The notes under the pieces were generated by a model. That model had not been told where the DNA came from. It saw only the letters and a list, made by a program, of their open reading frames with translations, and searched no databases. 64,000 bases of DNA from Cephalotrichum gorgonifer (lineage: Eukaryota > Ascomycota > Sordariomycetes > Microascales > Microascaceae): contig ONZQ02000004.1 of assembly GCA_900312665.1 (NCBI GenBank), positions 936,244-1,000,243 of the forward strand, in the 5' to 3' direction. The translations under genes were made by a program, and so were the position numbers. Shown here piece by piece: positions 22,049-33,234 of the stretch. Positions within the stretch are counted from its first letter, which is position 1, and every line of letters starts with the position of its first letter.

Positions 22049-22060
22049 TTATCAGATTGG
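22049..22060 (-). promoter_or_regulatory. Composite CCAAT + ATCTGATAA site upstream of hapX
   Basis: Read on the hapX strand the sequence is CCAATCTGATAA. This is a CCAAT box whose last two bases are shared with a perfect match to ATCWGATAA, the consensus reported for SreA/Urbs1-type siderophore GATA factors. It lies ~820 bp upstream of the hapX ATG. hapX is a known SreA target, and HapX acts through the CCAAT complex, so the position is sensible. Binding is not shown by sequence alone. Confidence 0.55.
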
Positions 22061-22750
22061 ACTTAAATGACGGCTCACATCCCACGCCATGGATTTATTT
22101 TCCCTAACAAAATACGAGTACCCGTCGTCCATCCAGCTGCTCTGTCGAATAAGTAGGAGAAATCAATTCTCGGGCCTTGACTTGCAATGCTCGCCTGGAT
22201 CGCCTTTTGCTTCCTTGTCAATCTATTAGTCAAGAATGACGCGTAGGTTCGTTCTCGGTTTCTCGGAGCTCGGTGATATGGTACAGGGCCCAATAGTTCC
22301 ATGTCGTTCATGTACCCAAGCAGTAACATGGACCCACCCACTGTCCTGGCGAGGGTCAAGCTCTTGTACTCCTACGAGTACCACGGCTTCAACAAGAGAG
22401 CGCATGCAATGGCAATGAACCAATCGTCCTGGGCTCCGATGTGGTTGCTCGCCGTGGAAGTATTCGCCGTATTCATCAGCCTGCAATAATTACAATGCGA
22501 TTTCTAAAACCTTTCATTTTCAAGATTATCGAGGTTGTCTTCCCAAGTATTAGCTGCGCCTCTCTGTACTCGTACTTGTAAGTACAGTCGGCGATCCAGT
22601 GTTTCCATCTCATTCGATTTTGACGCTACTACTCCCGTGCCAGAGGTTAGGGGGATCTGTCTGCCCGTGCTCTGACGCTTTTTCCGGGACCCACCCCACA
22701 ATCTAGGGCCGACGGACGCCGATTTCGCTGATGCATCATGGTCATGACAG

Positions 22751-22759
22751 TTATCTGAT
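22751..22759 (-). promoter_or_regulatory. ATCAGATAA GATA site
   Basis: A second perfect ATCWGATAA match (ATCAGATAA on the minus strand), ~1.5 kb upstream of hapX and ~180 bp upstream of the COG2 start. It may serve either gene or be chance. Confidence 0.4.
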
Positions 22760-22940
22760 CTTCTTTTAATGCAATAAATACTGTCAAAATTCTAGTATAA
22801 TGTATACCCTTGTATCACAAACTCCAGCCCCGGTGCATGAATGACACAATGTGCCCCACAGCTAGAATGGACAACGAACTCACTCAAGCATGATGATGGG
22901 CATCTAAATAGCTCCCGTCACCGCACCCTCTTAGCTAAAG

Positions 22941-23810
22941 ATGACCGCCCTCAAAGTATCTACGGGGTTCAACCTTCCTTCTTCATCATCATCGGACGAC
23001 GAAGATGCCCCGCTCCCGTTTCCCACCGCGCTACCCCGGTCCGACTTCCTCGCCGCGGATTTCCAACCAGCCGAATATCTCTCGTCCCTACCCCAACGCC
23101 ACCAAACCCTCGAAGACCTCCGCTCCGAGCTACGTGAGCGAAGCTCTTCCATAAGCGCAGAGTTATTAGAGCTCGTCAATAACAACTACACCGCCTTCCT
23201 GTCACTCGGGAACGATCTTAGGGGAGGCGATGAAAAGATTGAGAATGTGAAGGTGGCGCTGCTCGGATTCCGGCGGGCCGTGGAAGAAGTCAAGTCCAGG
23301 GTCAGCGCAAGGGGGAACGAGGTGGGGAAGCTGAACTCGGAGCTTGGGGGAGTTCGGAGCGATATCGAAACCGGGAGGAAGATGCTCGAGCTCGACGAGC
23401 GATTGTCGGATCTTGAGCACCGGCTGACCATCGGAGGCACAAAGAAGACGGAGGAAGACTCGCCGTTTGACGACTCGAGCGACGAGGAGGAAGAGGAGAG
23501 CAGCGGCGATGATGGCGCGGAATCACTGGTTGGGAGTAGCCCGGGAAAACTCGCGGCATTTGTCCGAGACCTTACTCTGATCGAGCTACTTGCCGATAGC
23601 CTTGGGAGGGAAATGCCATTTGTGATCCGCGCTGAGGAGAGGATCATCAAGTGCAGAGCAACAATACTGATAGACCTGGGTAATGCCTTGAAGGAGGCGA
23701 AGAGCGCTGGACCTGGGGGGCAGAGCCGACTACTCAAGTATCTCGGTCTATATCGGACCCTGGGAGCTGGACAAGATGCCGTGGTAGCACTCAGGGCCGC
23801 CTCGAGATAG
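22941..23810 (+). CDS. cog2: Conserved oligomeric Golgi complex subunit 2 (COG2)
   Basis: COG2 belongs to lobe A of the COG tether, which captures retrograde vesicles at the Golgi. The 289-residue single-exon protein shows the family signature at the N-terminus: PLPFPTALPRSDFLAADFQPAEYLSSLPQRH (in pieces), followed by a DLRSELRERSSSISAELLELVNNNYTAFLSLG-like coiled coil where COG2 proteins pair with the other lobe A subunits. An acidic loop (DDSSDEEEEESSGDD) splits the first coil from a second helical region. Length fits fungal COG2, which keeps mainly this N-terminal domain. It converges with the uL1m gene, 139 bp apart. Confidence 0.93.
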   Translation: MTALKVSTGFNLPSSSSSDDEDAPLPFPTALPRSDFLAADFQPAEYLSSLPQRHQTLEDLRSELRERSSSISAELLELVNNNYTAFLSLGNDLRGGDEKIENVKVALLGFRRAVEEVKSRVSARGNEVGKLNSELGGVRSDIETGRKMLELDERLSDLEHRLTIGGTKKTEEDSPFDDSSDEEEEESSGDDGAESLVGSSPGKLAAFVRDLTLIELLADSLGREMPFVIRAEERIIKCRATILIDLGNALKEAKSAGPGGQSRLLKYLGLYRTLGAGQDAVVALRAASR

Positions 23811-23949
23811 GCACAACACGGGTAAAGGGGTAACGGGGGCAAAAGCCGGAGGCAGGACTATTTGATTTACAAAGATACCCATGGACAGATACTCAGGCTC
23901 GTATATATGACAAATGCTAAATATTACAATGGATGTACAACGTGATTTC

Positions 23950-24913
23950 TCACATGGCCCCCGCCAAGTCCGCTTCCGTCACCTTCGGGTCCGTAGACTG
24001 GAACTTGCCATTCAGGTTGAAGCCGGGCCCATGGCTAGAGCTCAAGATCACCTCGCTGACCGACTTCTCCGTGGCGTCCTCCAGCGCGATGCAGCGGGAC
24101 TTGATCTCCTTAACAAACGCGGCAACGTTATCCGCCACCATCCTGGGCGTGAAGCCGAGCTCACCAACGACGAGACGGACGACTCCCACCCTCTCACGGA
24201 ACTCGCTTGCACCGGAGGTCATGGTCTTTCGGATGTTGTTTGTGATGGTCCCCAGCTTGCGACTCGGCATGAGACCCTTCGGCCCAAGAAGCCTGCCCAG
24301 GTTCGCTTGCTTGAGAGCTGCCTCGCTGTCCTCATGACATAACAGCCGTTCGAATGGCATGTCGCCGTTCCGTATCCGCTCGAAGAGGGACTCCTGTCCG
24401 ACGGCGGTCGCGCCCGCCTGCAGAGCCTGCGCCGCAACCTCGCTGCCCTCGGGGCAGATGACGCCGAATCGTTCGCCGGTCGTGATGGGGTGGGGAAGCT
24501 TGATGGTGTCTCGAACGACGGGACCGTTTCGCATCGTCTTAAGGCGGATGGCGACTTCGTATTTGACGCCGAGCGGCCTCTTCCCGACTTCGAATGCCCG
24601 AAGATACCTAGGCGAGTTTAGAAGGGTGCGATTGAGCTTCGAGGGGGATAGAGAAGGGGACGTACCTTAGGGCATCACATAGTGAGAACTGAGGATATTC
24701 TGCGGGGTCGTAGGATTTGAAGGCCTTCGAGATCTTCTTCCTCTCCGCCTTCTTGCTCGAGCCGGATTTACTCGTGGGCTTCTTGCTGGCGTACCTGACC
24801 TGGACGGTGGTCGACGGAAGGATGATTTGGCGAATTGGCGTTAACAGGGGCCGTGGAGCGGCAGATAGGCGAAGCCTAGCCACGCCGGAAAGGCATTTGC
24901 TCCCAGACGACAT
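23950..24913 (-). CDS. mrpl1: Mitochondrial large ribosomal subunit protein uL1m (MRPL1)
   Basis: uL1m builds the L1 stalk of the mitochondrial ribosome. Two exons: 24913-24666 and 24607-23950, with a 58-nt intron and phase-2 junction, giving 301 residues. The first ~60 residues are basic and Ser-rich without acidic residues (a presequence), followed by a Lys/Ser-rich linker. The L1 fold is recognised from GKRPLGVKYEVAIRLK, ICPEGSEVAAQALQAGATAVG, the signature LGPKGLMPSRKLGTIT and GELGFTPRMVADNVAAFV. The start chosen is the first ATG; the open frame extends upstream without one. It is divergent from the glutamyl-tRNA synthetase gene, 358 bp between starts. Confidence 0.95.
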
Positions 24914-25271
24914 GGTTCGGAGCTTGGAATTGCGTTGTAGGGCGAAATTCGTTTCCAATGGTGAAGCTAGACCTTCTGGTGCCGAGATGCGCTTGTCTCT
25001 GTCGCGTTTGAAGAAAATATTCTTGGAGCCTTAAATTCAAGGCATGAATTTCTCGTCTCAGGCTGTTATCTTATCGGAGGCAGGGGGGGCTAAGGGAGAC
25101 GAACCACACCATTACCCCGCCATCCATCAAGAGCGCCAGCCCAGCCCGCACGCAACCAACCCCACCAACTCCCAAAATTTCCAGCTCTGGGTAAGATCAG
25201 GCGCCGGGACTGAGTCACGAACGAACCCAATTGTTTTTTTATCACCTATTTCCCGTAGTTTCAAGCTGAAG
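24914..25271. promoter_or_regulatory. Shared bidirectional promoter of uL1m and glutamyl-tRNA synthetase
   Basis: The 358 bp between two divergent translation-related starts must hold both promoters. No clear TATA box is seen; this fits housekeeping genes. Confidence 0.5.
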
Positions 25272-27237
25272 ATGACTCCGGACGAGATCCTCGCCTTGGT
25301 TCCCTCGCTTTCGGGGGACTTTAAGTCCATCGATGGCCACCTTCGTGCCTTGGACAAGCACCTCACTCTTCGGTCCTATCTTGGTGGTTATACTCTCAGC
25401 GATGCTGATACCAAGGTCTGGCTAGCTCTCCGGAGCAACAGAGCTGCGCTTGGGTTCATTCGCAGGGGCTCTCTTGCCAACCTCACTAGGTGGTTCACTT
25501 TTGTCGAGGCGAACCACCCCGAGATCCAGGAGGAGATCAAGTCGGCCGACGCCGCGAGGCTCGCCAAGCAAGCTGCTGCTTCCAAGGCTGGCGGGAGCTA
25601 TAACATCTCCCTCCCAGACGCTGAGAAGGGCGTTGTGACCCGATTCCTGCCGGAGCCCTCGTATGTCATCCCTACGTGCGCCACTTAATGACCGAATACT
25701 GACGCGACGTCTACTCAGGGGCTACCTCCACATCGGGCATGCCAAGGCCGCTCTCCTTTGCGACTACTTCGCCCACCGACTGTACGACGGAAAGCTCCGC
25801 CTCCGTCTTGACGATACGAACCCGGCCAAGGAGAGTGAGGAGTTTCAAGATGCCATCATTGAGGATTTGCGACTCATGGGCATCAAGGCCGACTCGCTCT
25901 CCTACACGTCCGACTACTTCGACTACCTTTACGACATGTGCAAGAGGCTCATCAGCGAGGGACACGCCTATGCTGATGACACCGATACCGAGACCATGCA
26001 GAAGCAGCGGTTCGACGGCATCGCGTCCGCGCGCCGGGATCGTACCGTGGAGGAGAACCTGCGTGTGTTTGACGAGATGAAGGCGGGCTCCGAGGAAGGA
26101 CTGAAGAACTGCATCCGTGCCAAGCTCTCCGTAGACAACCCGAATAAGGCCCTGCGAGACCCCGTCGTGTACCGATGCAACCCGAACGATGTGCATCACC
26201 GAACGGGCTCGAAGTGGAAGATCTATCCCACGTACGACTTCGCCTGTCCCGTCATCGATGCCCACGAGGGTATTACGCACGCTCTGAGGGCTACCGAATA
26301 CACCGACCGCAACCCCCAGTACCAGTGGTTCCAGGACACCCTTGATCTTCGCAAAGTGCACCTCTGGGACTTCTCCCGTCTGAACTTCATCAGGACCTTC
26401 CTTTCCAAGCGGAAGCTCGCGAAGCTTGTTGATACCGGGAAGGTGTGGGGCTGGGACGACCCCCGCATGCCCACCATTCGGGGTATCCGCCGCCGCGGCA
26501 TGACGATTGAGGCTCTTCGGGACTTCATCATCAAGCAGGGCCCTAGCCGGAACATCTCGCTCCAGGACTGGAAGTCTTTCTGGGCCTCGAACATCAAGGA
26601 GATCGACCCCGTTGCTCCCCGCCACACCGCCGTCCTCAAGAAGGACGCAGTCAAGGTCACCCTTATTGGAAAGGAGGCGCCCGCGGAGCCCAAGGTTGAA
26701 GATAAGCCCAAGCACGCGAAGAACCCCGAGGTCGGCACGAAGAAGGTGGCATACTCGTCGCAAATCTTGGTCGAGCAGGCCGACGCGAAGTCCTTCAAGA
26801 AGGACGAGGAGATCACCCTCATGTCCTGGGGCAACGCCTTCGTGCGCGAGATAGACGGCAGCGATCCCATCCAGAGCCTCACCTGCGAGCTAAACCTGAC
26901 TGGCGACTTCAAGACCACTGACAAGAAGATTACGTGGCTGTCGACGCAGGGTGCCAACCTCGTCCCTGCCGAGCTCTGGGAGTTCGACTACCTCATTACC
27001 AAGGACAAGATGGAGGCCGACGACGAGCTTGAGGATGTTCTCAACCCGGTGACGGAGTCGATGGAGGAGGCCTGGTGCGACGAGAACGTCGGTCTCCTCA
27101 AGAGGGACGATATCATTCAGCTTGAGAGGAAGGGCTTCTTCAGGGTGGACAAGGGTCTTGGCGACTGGAACGGGGAGGAGGGCGAGAAGGGTAAGAGGGT
27201 GGTATTGTTCGCCATTCCCTCTGGAAAGGGGAAATAA
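25272..27237 (+). CDS. gus1: Cytosolic glutamyl-tRNA synthetase
   Basis: Class Ic synthetase that charges tRNA-Glu in the cytosol. Two exons, 25272-25660 and 25719-27237, separated by a 58-nt intron; 635 residues. An N-terminal GST-like domain (~1-110) is the part that in yeast binds the Arc1 cofactor. Catalytic motifs: PSGYLHIGH (~129-137; the intron splits the Ser codon) and the KMSKS-equivalent LSKRKLAKLV (~357-366), followed by WDDPRMPT. ALRATEYTDRNPQY is the typical eukaryotic acceptor-binding segment. The C-terminal beta-barrel anticodon-binding domain ends at GKGK. Lys-rich linker EPKVEDKPKHAKNPEVG separates barrel parts. Strong codon bias fits high expression. Confidence 0.97.
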
Positions 27238-29236
27238 TGTAGTTTCGTAGACCGTGCAATGCTGTTTCATATGTTGACAGACTCACGTGCTCAAGAAACC
27301 GCAAGAGGATATTAAAATAAAAATCTGGTTGTACCTAAACCCCCTTCTACTCTCTTCTCTTACTGAATGTGTTCTCCCTTTATCTCATCGACGTTTGGTG
27401 ACAGAGGTGATAGGAGAACCAGAGCCCAGGCCCAACAGGCAACACCCACCGTACGAGGAGGTTGGAACTGAACTACAAGGAGCGCAAGTCGAAACAACCC
27501 GGCACGGAGACCTCCACGAGTCCACATCGATCTTCTCAGGAGTGGTTCGACCCCGCGTTAAAGTTAGCTCAGCGGTTTGGAGCATTCCTTGGACAAGCTT
27601 TATATTAATCCACGGCCGAGAGGAGCTTACTAGCTTGGTTTTCGACAATCAGGAGCAATAACCGCAGTCGCCCCATGCAACCCCCCCGTGAGATACTCTA
27701 GCTCTATTTTCCTTGGATAATGGTACAAGAATCGTCGATCGTATTCTACAGACGCTAAAAGACTCGTATAAAGGGTGTGAGGTGATAGCTATGCCGCAGT
27801 CTGCAGAAACGAGGATCATCAACGGAGGCCGGCGACCACGAACTTGCGTGTTCAATATACAGCGCGTTCTCGTATCGGTAGCCTCGAGTCTGTCAGCACC
27901 CCCGGAGCAGGCCAAAAAGTCGCACCTCACAAATAGTAGTGAGGGGCACGCCGTCGTGTTGTTATTTTTTTTTTCGTTTATTTTTTTTCTCCCGTCCCTG
28001 GTTCTTGGTTTGTGGCTAAAGCGGGACGGGCAAAAACGGAGCAGGCGGGCTCTCGCCAGGAACCGTGTCTGGATCCTTCGAAGCCGGAATGGGCACCGAT
28101 CAAAGAGGCTGCTATCCCGTACAGGCATTATGAGTTTGAGTACATGGCAAGGCAAGGCAATGGCGTTGGAAAGTGAGAAAATCTGTTTGTCGCTAGGGGC
28201 GTGATGGGTGTCTGCTGGTCTTCCCACGAGCGAAGGAGCACTTACACCCGGCCAAGAGCACATTTCGATGGGACGTTTGACGCCTTGTCTCCGCTGCCCT
28301 CATCCCGGATAATGATTATATCGGCTTCGGACTACCCCTTCTCGTGTTGCCGCCACCAATGTTCAAAGCCATGCACGCATCGGGGGCGTCACTTACACTA
28401 CATCGATAGAGATAAGCTAAACTCAACCACACTCTTTCCTCACCCCTTCCCAAGCTAATTGATCTAGCCCAAAGCCTCACACCGACGTTGGCTGAATCAA
28501 TATTCTTCAAATTAGGCACGGAGCCGGATCAACTAAAAATAGGGGGTATACCGATCCGTTCGGTATTGGTCCGCGTCCCGTTTTCGGCGTCTGCATTTAT
28601 CCCCCAAGTGAGAAAGAGGAGGAGGACAAGCAACCGATTTCCCGCGTGGCCTTAGATTCGACGTGCCACCCTTCAAGCGACGGGAAGTAACCCTCTCGCT
28701 CTATCACTCGATGCGAGAAGAAAAAGGATGAGAAATTGGTGGGGGGCTCTGTGCCATTAGAGGTCCTAAGAATTCTCCGGCAACTTTACCCGGACCTCAT
28801 AACCTTCCTGGCATGAGGCCGACGAGGCGGGCGGGAAGCGGGTTCTCGTCCCTCTGCCCCTCTTAACCAACGCCAGTCCCAACTCCGGAGGGCCGTCGGT
28901 GCCGGGACTGTGCCTTGCATGTGGCCCACCCTTTCGTTCCTGATTATCCGTGTGGTACGGAAACCGGATTATCGGTGACGGGGTGACAGTTTCTTTGACC
29001 CCTGTTTGGTTCATGATCGTCTGATTTCAACCCGGCCGTGGGGGATTCGTCCAATGATGGGTTCAGCATATCTCAACTCGTCTTCTGATAGCGGATAGAT
29101 AGGTGTAGACAGGTGCGTTGACTAATAATGTGTGTTAGGCGAGGCCTCTACATGTGTGGACGATACAGCAAGGCAGCGATCTTTTGGGGGAGAGTAGAGC
29201 TCAAAAGCTGCTCGGACTAACCGTGCCTAATGGGGA

Positions 29237-29254
29237 CCTCCCTCCCTCCCTCCC
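29237..29254. repeat. (CCTC)n microsatellite
   Basis: About four and a half tandem CCTC units in gene-free DNA. Confidence 0.85.
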
Positions 29255-29936
29255 TACAGCTTGAACATCCAGGTAAGAATAGCTACGGCCGGCCGGATCA
29301 AGCACTATCCTCGGGGATTATTTTCTCCCAAGACAGACGCACGTACTATCGTCGGGCATGAGAACACGCGGTGCAGGCGCAGAATAGATTAAGCGGGAGT
29401 GGGAAAGCCGAAGATAGCCAAGGTCCATCTTGTATAGAGGCGCGCCGGCACCATACATCGAGGCCCGTACCTATCCCCAACAGGCATTCTAAGCCCGGCA
29501 CAACATCTTTCCGGGACTATAGGCAACGTCATGGGCACATATTACTGGTTCCGAGTTATCTGCTCAGACGGGATGTCGGCGAGCTCTTCCAACTGTCAGC
29601 CCAGTCTCTCACCCCGTCAGCAGCCGTGTTGATGGTGAATACGAAGCGCCTTTCCGGTTCATCGTCCGGCAGGAGATGAGAAAGTGATATTGGCCCAATA
29701 TACAGGTCGGGATTCTCTCTAGCGAGGAATATAGCCCGGGCTATCACCAAGGCGGGAGCGGGATGAGAGGTCAATAGATAGGTTCTATTTTCATCCTCTG
29801 AGCTTGTCTCCTTTTTCGGGACTTGACGCCCAGGGATGGCCCTGGCAGAGTTCAAGGGGCAATCCTCGAGGACCCGGAATCAGGTTGAAGGGGTGAAAGA
29901 TCTTGGCAGGTAGGTACCTGGGTTTGGGATATCGTG

Positions 29937-29943
29937 TATATAA
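29937..29943 (+). promoter_or_regulatory. TATA box of the GH45 gene
   Basis: TATATAA ~205 bp upstream of the GH45 ATG, followed by a pyrimidine-rich leader, the usual arrangement of a regulated secreted-enzyme gene in filamentous fungi. Confidence 0.55.
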
Positions 29944-30146
29944 CCCTGGCCATATCGCTCTCTCGCCAATGTGCTAGACTCGTTCACCCCCCCTTATTCT
30001 ATAATAAGCCCAAGTTTCCCTTTCTGAACTTTTCCCTCTTTTCAAACTTTCCTTACGCTTCTATCCTAGTCTTTTACTCATCCCGCTCTTAATCTTGAGC
30101 CATACCGTAATCCTAATAACATAACTCATCACCCACTACCTACACA

Positions 30147-31430
30147 ATGCAGAGGGCCAGCTTTCTCCTCGCTGCGGCTGCGGCCTTGATTCCCCAGGCT
30201 ATTGCAGCACCCGGCCGAACTCTAACAAACTGGGACTGGTGAGCCAAGCCCTCCCCCCGGGTTCCCAATCATGCCGTACATGTCCCGAGACTGATGATAT
30301 CTTAGCTGTAAACCCGCCTGCGCATGGCCGGGTCTCCTCCGCGAGGGCGGCGGAACGTAAGACCACCACCATCANNNNNNNNNNNNNNNNNNNNNNNNNN
30401 NNNNNNNNNNNNNNNNNNNNNNNNNNNNNNNNNNNNNNNNNNNNNNNNNNNNNNNNNNNNNNNNNNNNNNNNNNNNNNNNNNNNNNNNNNNNNNNNNNNN
30501 NNNNNNNNNNNNNNNNNNNNNNNNNNNNNNNNNNNNNNNNNNNNNNNNNNNNNNNNNNNNNNNNNNNNNNNNNNNNNNNNNNNNNNNNNNNNNNNNNNNN
30601 NNNNNNNNNNNNNNNNNNNNNNNNNNNNNNNNNNNNNNNNNNNNNNNNNNNNNNNNNNNNNNNNNNNNAAAAAAAAAAAAAAAACCGCCAGACGCCTACC
30701 ATCCTCACACCAACAGAAGAAACTAACCACTTTCCCTCAGAGGCCAGGTAATGGTCTGTGATATCAACGACAATCCCTTCTCCGCCAACCAAGCCGCATC
30801 TGCCCCCTCTTCCTGCGGCAGCTCCGGCACGGACTCCACGAAGGGCTTCCTCTGCTCGGACTACCAGCCGCGCCCCGTGTCCGAGGACCTGTCCTACGGC
30901 TTCGCCATTACGCGCGGTAATGATAACTGCTGCAAGTGCTTCTCGCTGCAGTGGACCGAGGGCCCCGCGGCTGGGAAGAGGATGGAGGTCCAAATAATCA
31001 ATGAAGGAGGCGAGGTGAACAATGGACGGAGGGACTTTATTCTGCTGACGCCCGGCGGTGGCGTCGGGCCGAACCGGGACGGCTGCGATACGCAGTACGG
31101 ATATGACTGGTACGTCTCCCTATCTCTTTTCCTTTACCCCTTTTTCTCTCTCTCTGCTGCCAACACCCCATCCCTTTGTCCTTACGTCTTGCGTTCCAGC
31201 TTGATGTCGGCCAAGTCCAAAATACTAACGTGCGCTCGGTGGCTTGCAGGGGCCGACAGTTCGGTGGAGTCACGCAGATGAAGGATTGCGAGTCCCTTCC
31301 AAGCCACCTCCAGGCTGGGTGCTATTGGAGGTGGAACTGGGCCAGGGGTGACACCAACACGTGGGGGGTCGAGTACAACCAGATCCAGTGCCCCCAGACT
31401 CTCACGAGCATTTCCGGATGCAGTGCGTAA
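30147..31430 (+). CDS. Secreted endoglucanase, glycoside hydrolase family 45
   Basis: Hydrolyses internal beta-1,4 bonds of cellulose by inversion. Four exons: 30147-30238, 30306-30356, 30741-31109, 31250-31430; 230 residues, no CBM. The N-run lies wholly inside intron 2, because the phases across it match and TGQVMVCDINDNPFS follows directly. Signal peptide ~1-20, cut after QAIA. NWDCCKPACAWPG carries the catalytic base Asp30 (its codon abuts intron 1). RRDFILLTPGGGVG carries Asp146, the general acid position. Conserved disulfide framework: NCCKCFSLQWTEGPAAGKRM and GCYWRWNWA. The assisting Asp in GGD of the Humicola enzyme is Glu139 here (GGEVNN). TATA box at 29937. Confidence 0.92.
30375..30668. 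other. Assembly gap (294 N)
   Basis: Unresolved bases inside intron 2 of the GH45 gene, ending in a run of 14 A. No coding sequence needs to be missing. Confidence 0.99.
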
Positions 31431-32346
31431 GAACGTTTCGTCATGATTGGTGGTGGGTAGTGGTTTTATCCCGGAACACGGCCGGAAATGTAGCTGTCGG
31501 TATGGACACGAGTGATAGTTAATGGGCTCTTGGCCTCGGAACACGGTGTAAGTGGTTTTGGAGGAGCGGATCGCGGTCTCATTATGACACTTGAGTTTTC
31601 GGAGCACGTACTCAGTTCTGCGGTAGCAAGGCCAAAAGCTATGGCGATTTATTAATTGAATTTTGAGTGATTTATCCTTAATGCTTTCAACTATAGAAAG
31701 CCTCAATCGTATAATGCGTGTGCTGAGACGGGTCCGACAGGACAATGTATGCTCTCCAGATGTTGTACAACCACACCTCCAACTCTCTGCTGGTCGTCTC
31801 GTCACTATCGTGACTTCTTTTCTGGGTTCTAATACCTAGGATATCCAAATTGATGAATATAGGATCGAGATCTTGCTGGTATTCTCCACTGGAGTGAAGT
31901 CTAGAGCGCGACCCGCTGCCTAGGAGGATACTCCACGGGAGAAACTATGTATGTTAGAAACATTTATGTTCCATGAACATACATGTACATCACCCCAAGA
32001 CTGTTATTGTACAGTGGTTAGGTGTTCTGGGTCAAGATCATGGACTTGTTGTCGATTTCGGATGCATTCGCAGGCGAGGTCATCGAGGTGTGGAGGTGAT
32101 ACGAAGGCGGCGTCCTGATAAGCTCTCGGTGAGAGCTTTACTCTCTCACCGCCTTCACTTTGGAGCAGACCCCGCCAAAAACCACGGCCGATTCTGCCAA
32201 CTGACAAAGAAAATTTCCTTCCACCGCCTTTCAGCAAGACCGACCCATTGGCATATCCCAGCAAAATCCCATCACTAGTATTCTAATTTCTTTCCTGCAT
32301 ATCTGCCGTCCCCGAACGCCACAGACCAACACAACCAGAGGCAGCC
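31431..32346. other. Intergenic, GH45 to Rrp15
   Basis: Contains the GH45 3' UTR and the Rrp15 promoter. No coding sequence seen. Confidence 0.6.
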
Positions 32347-33234
32347 ATGGTTGTCGACAAGACTTTCAAGAAGCGCGCCCACGCCGGTGGGGTCTCGCGC
32401 CCCATCAAGAAGCGCAGGAAGCAGCACGCCTACCACAGCGACTCCGAAGGCGAGGCGACGCTTCGAGACGGCCCCGAGGACTTTCCCGCCGTCAACCTCG
32501 CCGACTCGGAGGATGACATCGCCAACGCCGAGGCCGACGACGGCGCCGCGACAGACTCGGACGCCTCGTCCCGCGCCCCCTCCCCGCCCCCGCGGCTCAA
32601 GACCTTAAAAGAGAAGAAGAAGAAGGCGGCCACCAAGGACAAAGAGGGTGACGACGACTCCGACGCAGACTCCGACGCCGATGACGACGACTCCGACGTG
32701 CCGGGCGACGACTTTGACGTCTCGGACGACGACTCGGACGACGGGAACCAGAAGCGCTCGAAGAGGAACGATCCGTCCGCCTTCGCCACGTCCCTTTCCA
32801 AGATCCTGTCAACGAAGCTCTCGGCCACGAAGCGCGCCGACCCCGTGCTCTCGCGGAGCGCGGACGCGATGTCGTCGGCGCGCGCGGCGACGGACTCCGC
32901 GCTCGAGCACAAGGCCCGGAAGCAGCTGAAGGAGCAGAAGCTCAAGGCCCTGGAGAAGGGCAGGGTGAGGGACGTCATGGGCGGCGGCGACGGTGGGGCG
33001 GAGGCCGGCGGGTCCGTGTCGGAGGTCATGGAGGAGGAGAGGAGGCTGAGGAAGGTCGCGCAGAGGGGTGTGGTGAAGCTGTTCAACGCGGTGAGGGCGG
33101 CGCAGGTAAAGGCCGGCCAGGCGGAGAGGAAGGGGCGCGAGGATGGGCTGATCGGGCCCGGGAGGAGAGAGGAGAACGTCAACGAGATGAGTAAGAAGGG
33201 GTTCCTGGACCTGATCGCTTCGGGTGGGAAGTAA
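32347..33234 (+). CDS. rrp15: Ribosomal RNA-processing protein 15 (Rrp15)
   Basis: Nucleolar factor needed for 60S ribosomal subunit maturation and 27S/25S rRNA processing. Single exon, 295 residues. The N-terminus is basic with likely nuclear localisation motifs (KKRAHAG, KKRRK), then a long acidic Asp/Ser tract (~50-145), as in other Rrp15 proteins. The Rrp15 domain starts at PSAFATSLSKILSTKLSATKRADPVLSR and continues through KARKQLKEQKLKALEKGRVRDV to the C-terminal LRKVAQRGVVKLFNAVRAAQ and MSKKGFLDLIASGGK, the family hallmark. It converges with the ferredoxin gene. Confidence 0.95.
   Translation: MVVDKTFKKRAHAGGVSRPIKKRRKQHAYHSDSEGEATLRDGPEDFPAVNLADSEDDIANAEADDGAATDSDASSRAPSPPPRLKTLKEKKKKAATKDKEGDDDSDADSDADDDDSDVPGDDFDVSDDDSDDGNQKRSKRNDPSAFATSLSKILSTKLSATKRADPVLSRSADAMSSARAATDSALEHKARKQLKEQKLKALEKGRVRDVMGGGDGGAEAGGSVSEVMEEERRLRKVAQRGVVKLFNAVRAAQVKAGQAERKGREDGLIGPGRREENVNEMSKKGFLDLIASGGK

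Larger units (their letters stand above)
21230..22940. promoter_or_regulatory. Divergent intergenic region between hapX and COG2
   Basis: This 1.7 kb region separates two divergently transcribed genes and presumably carries both promoters. It contains GATA-type and CCAAT motifs listed separately. No coding sequence is convincing. Confidence 0.6.
27238..30146. other. Gene-poor stretch of 2.9 kb
   Basis: No convincing gene is present between the glutamyl-tRNA synthetase and GH45 genes. It contains T-runs near 27965-27990, a CCTC microsatellite (29237-29254) and the GH45 promoter at its right end. A D-arm-like TTAGCTCAGCGGTTTGGAGC at 27564 is not part of a complete tRNA. Confidence 0.6.

Noticed and set aside
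27543..27590. tRNA-like pieces: GGTTCGACCCC at 27543 and TTAGCTCAGCGGTTTGGAGC at 27564
   Set aside because: The box B-like piece lies upstream of the box A-like piece and no acceptor stem can be formed; order and spacing are wrong for a tRNA.
30375..30668. Possible loss of GH45 coding sequence in the N gap
   Set aside because: The exons on both sides join in phase and give the continuous family sequence, so the gap is intronic.
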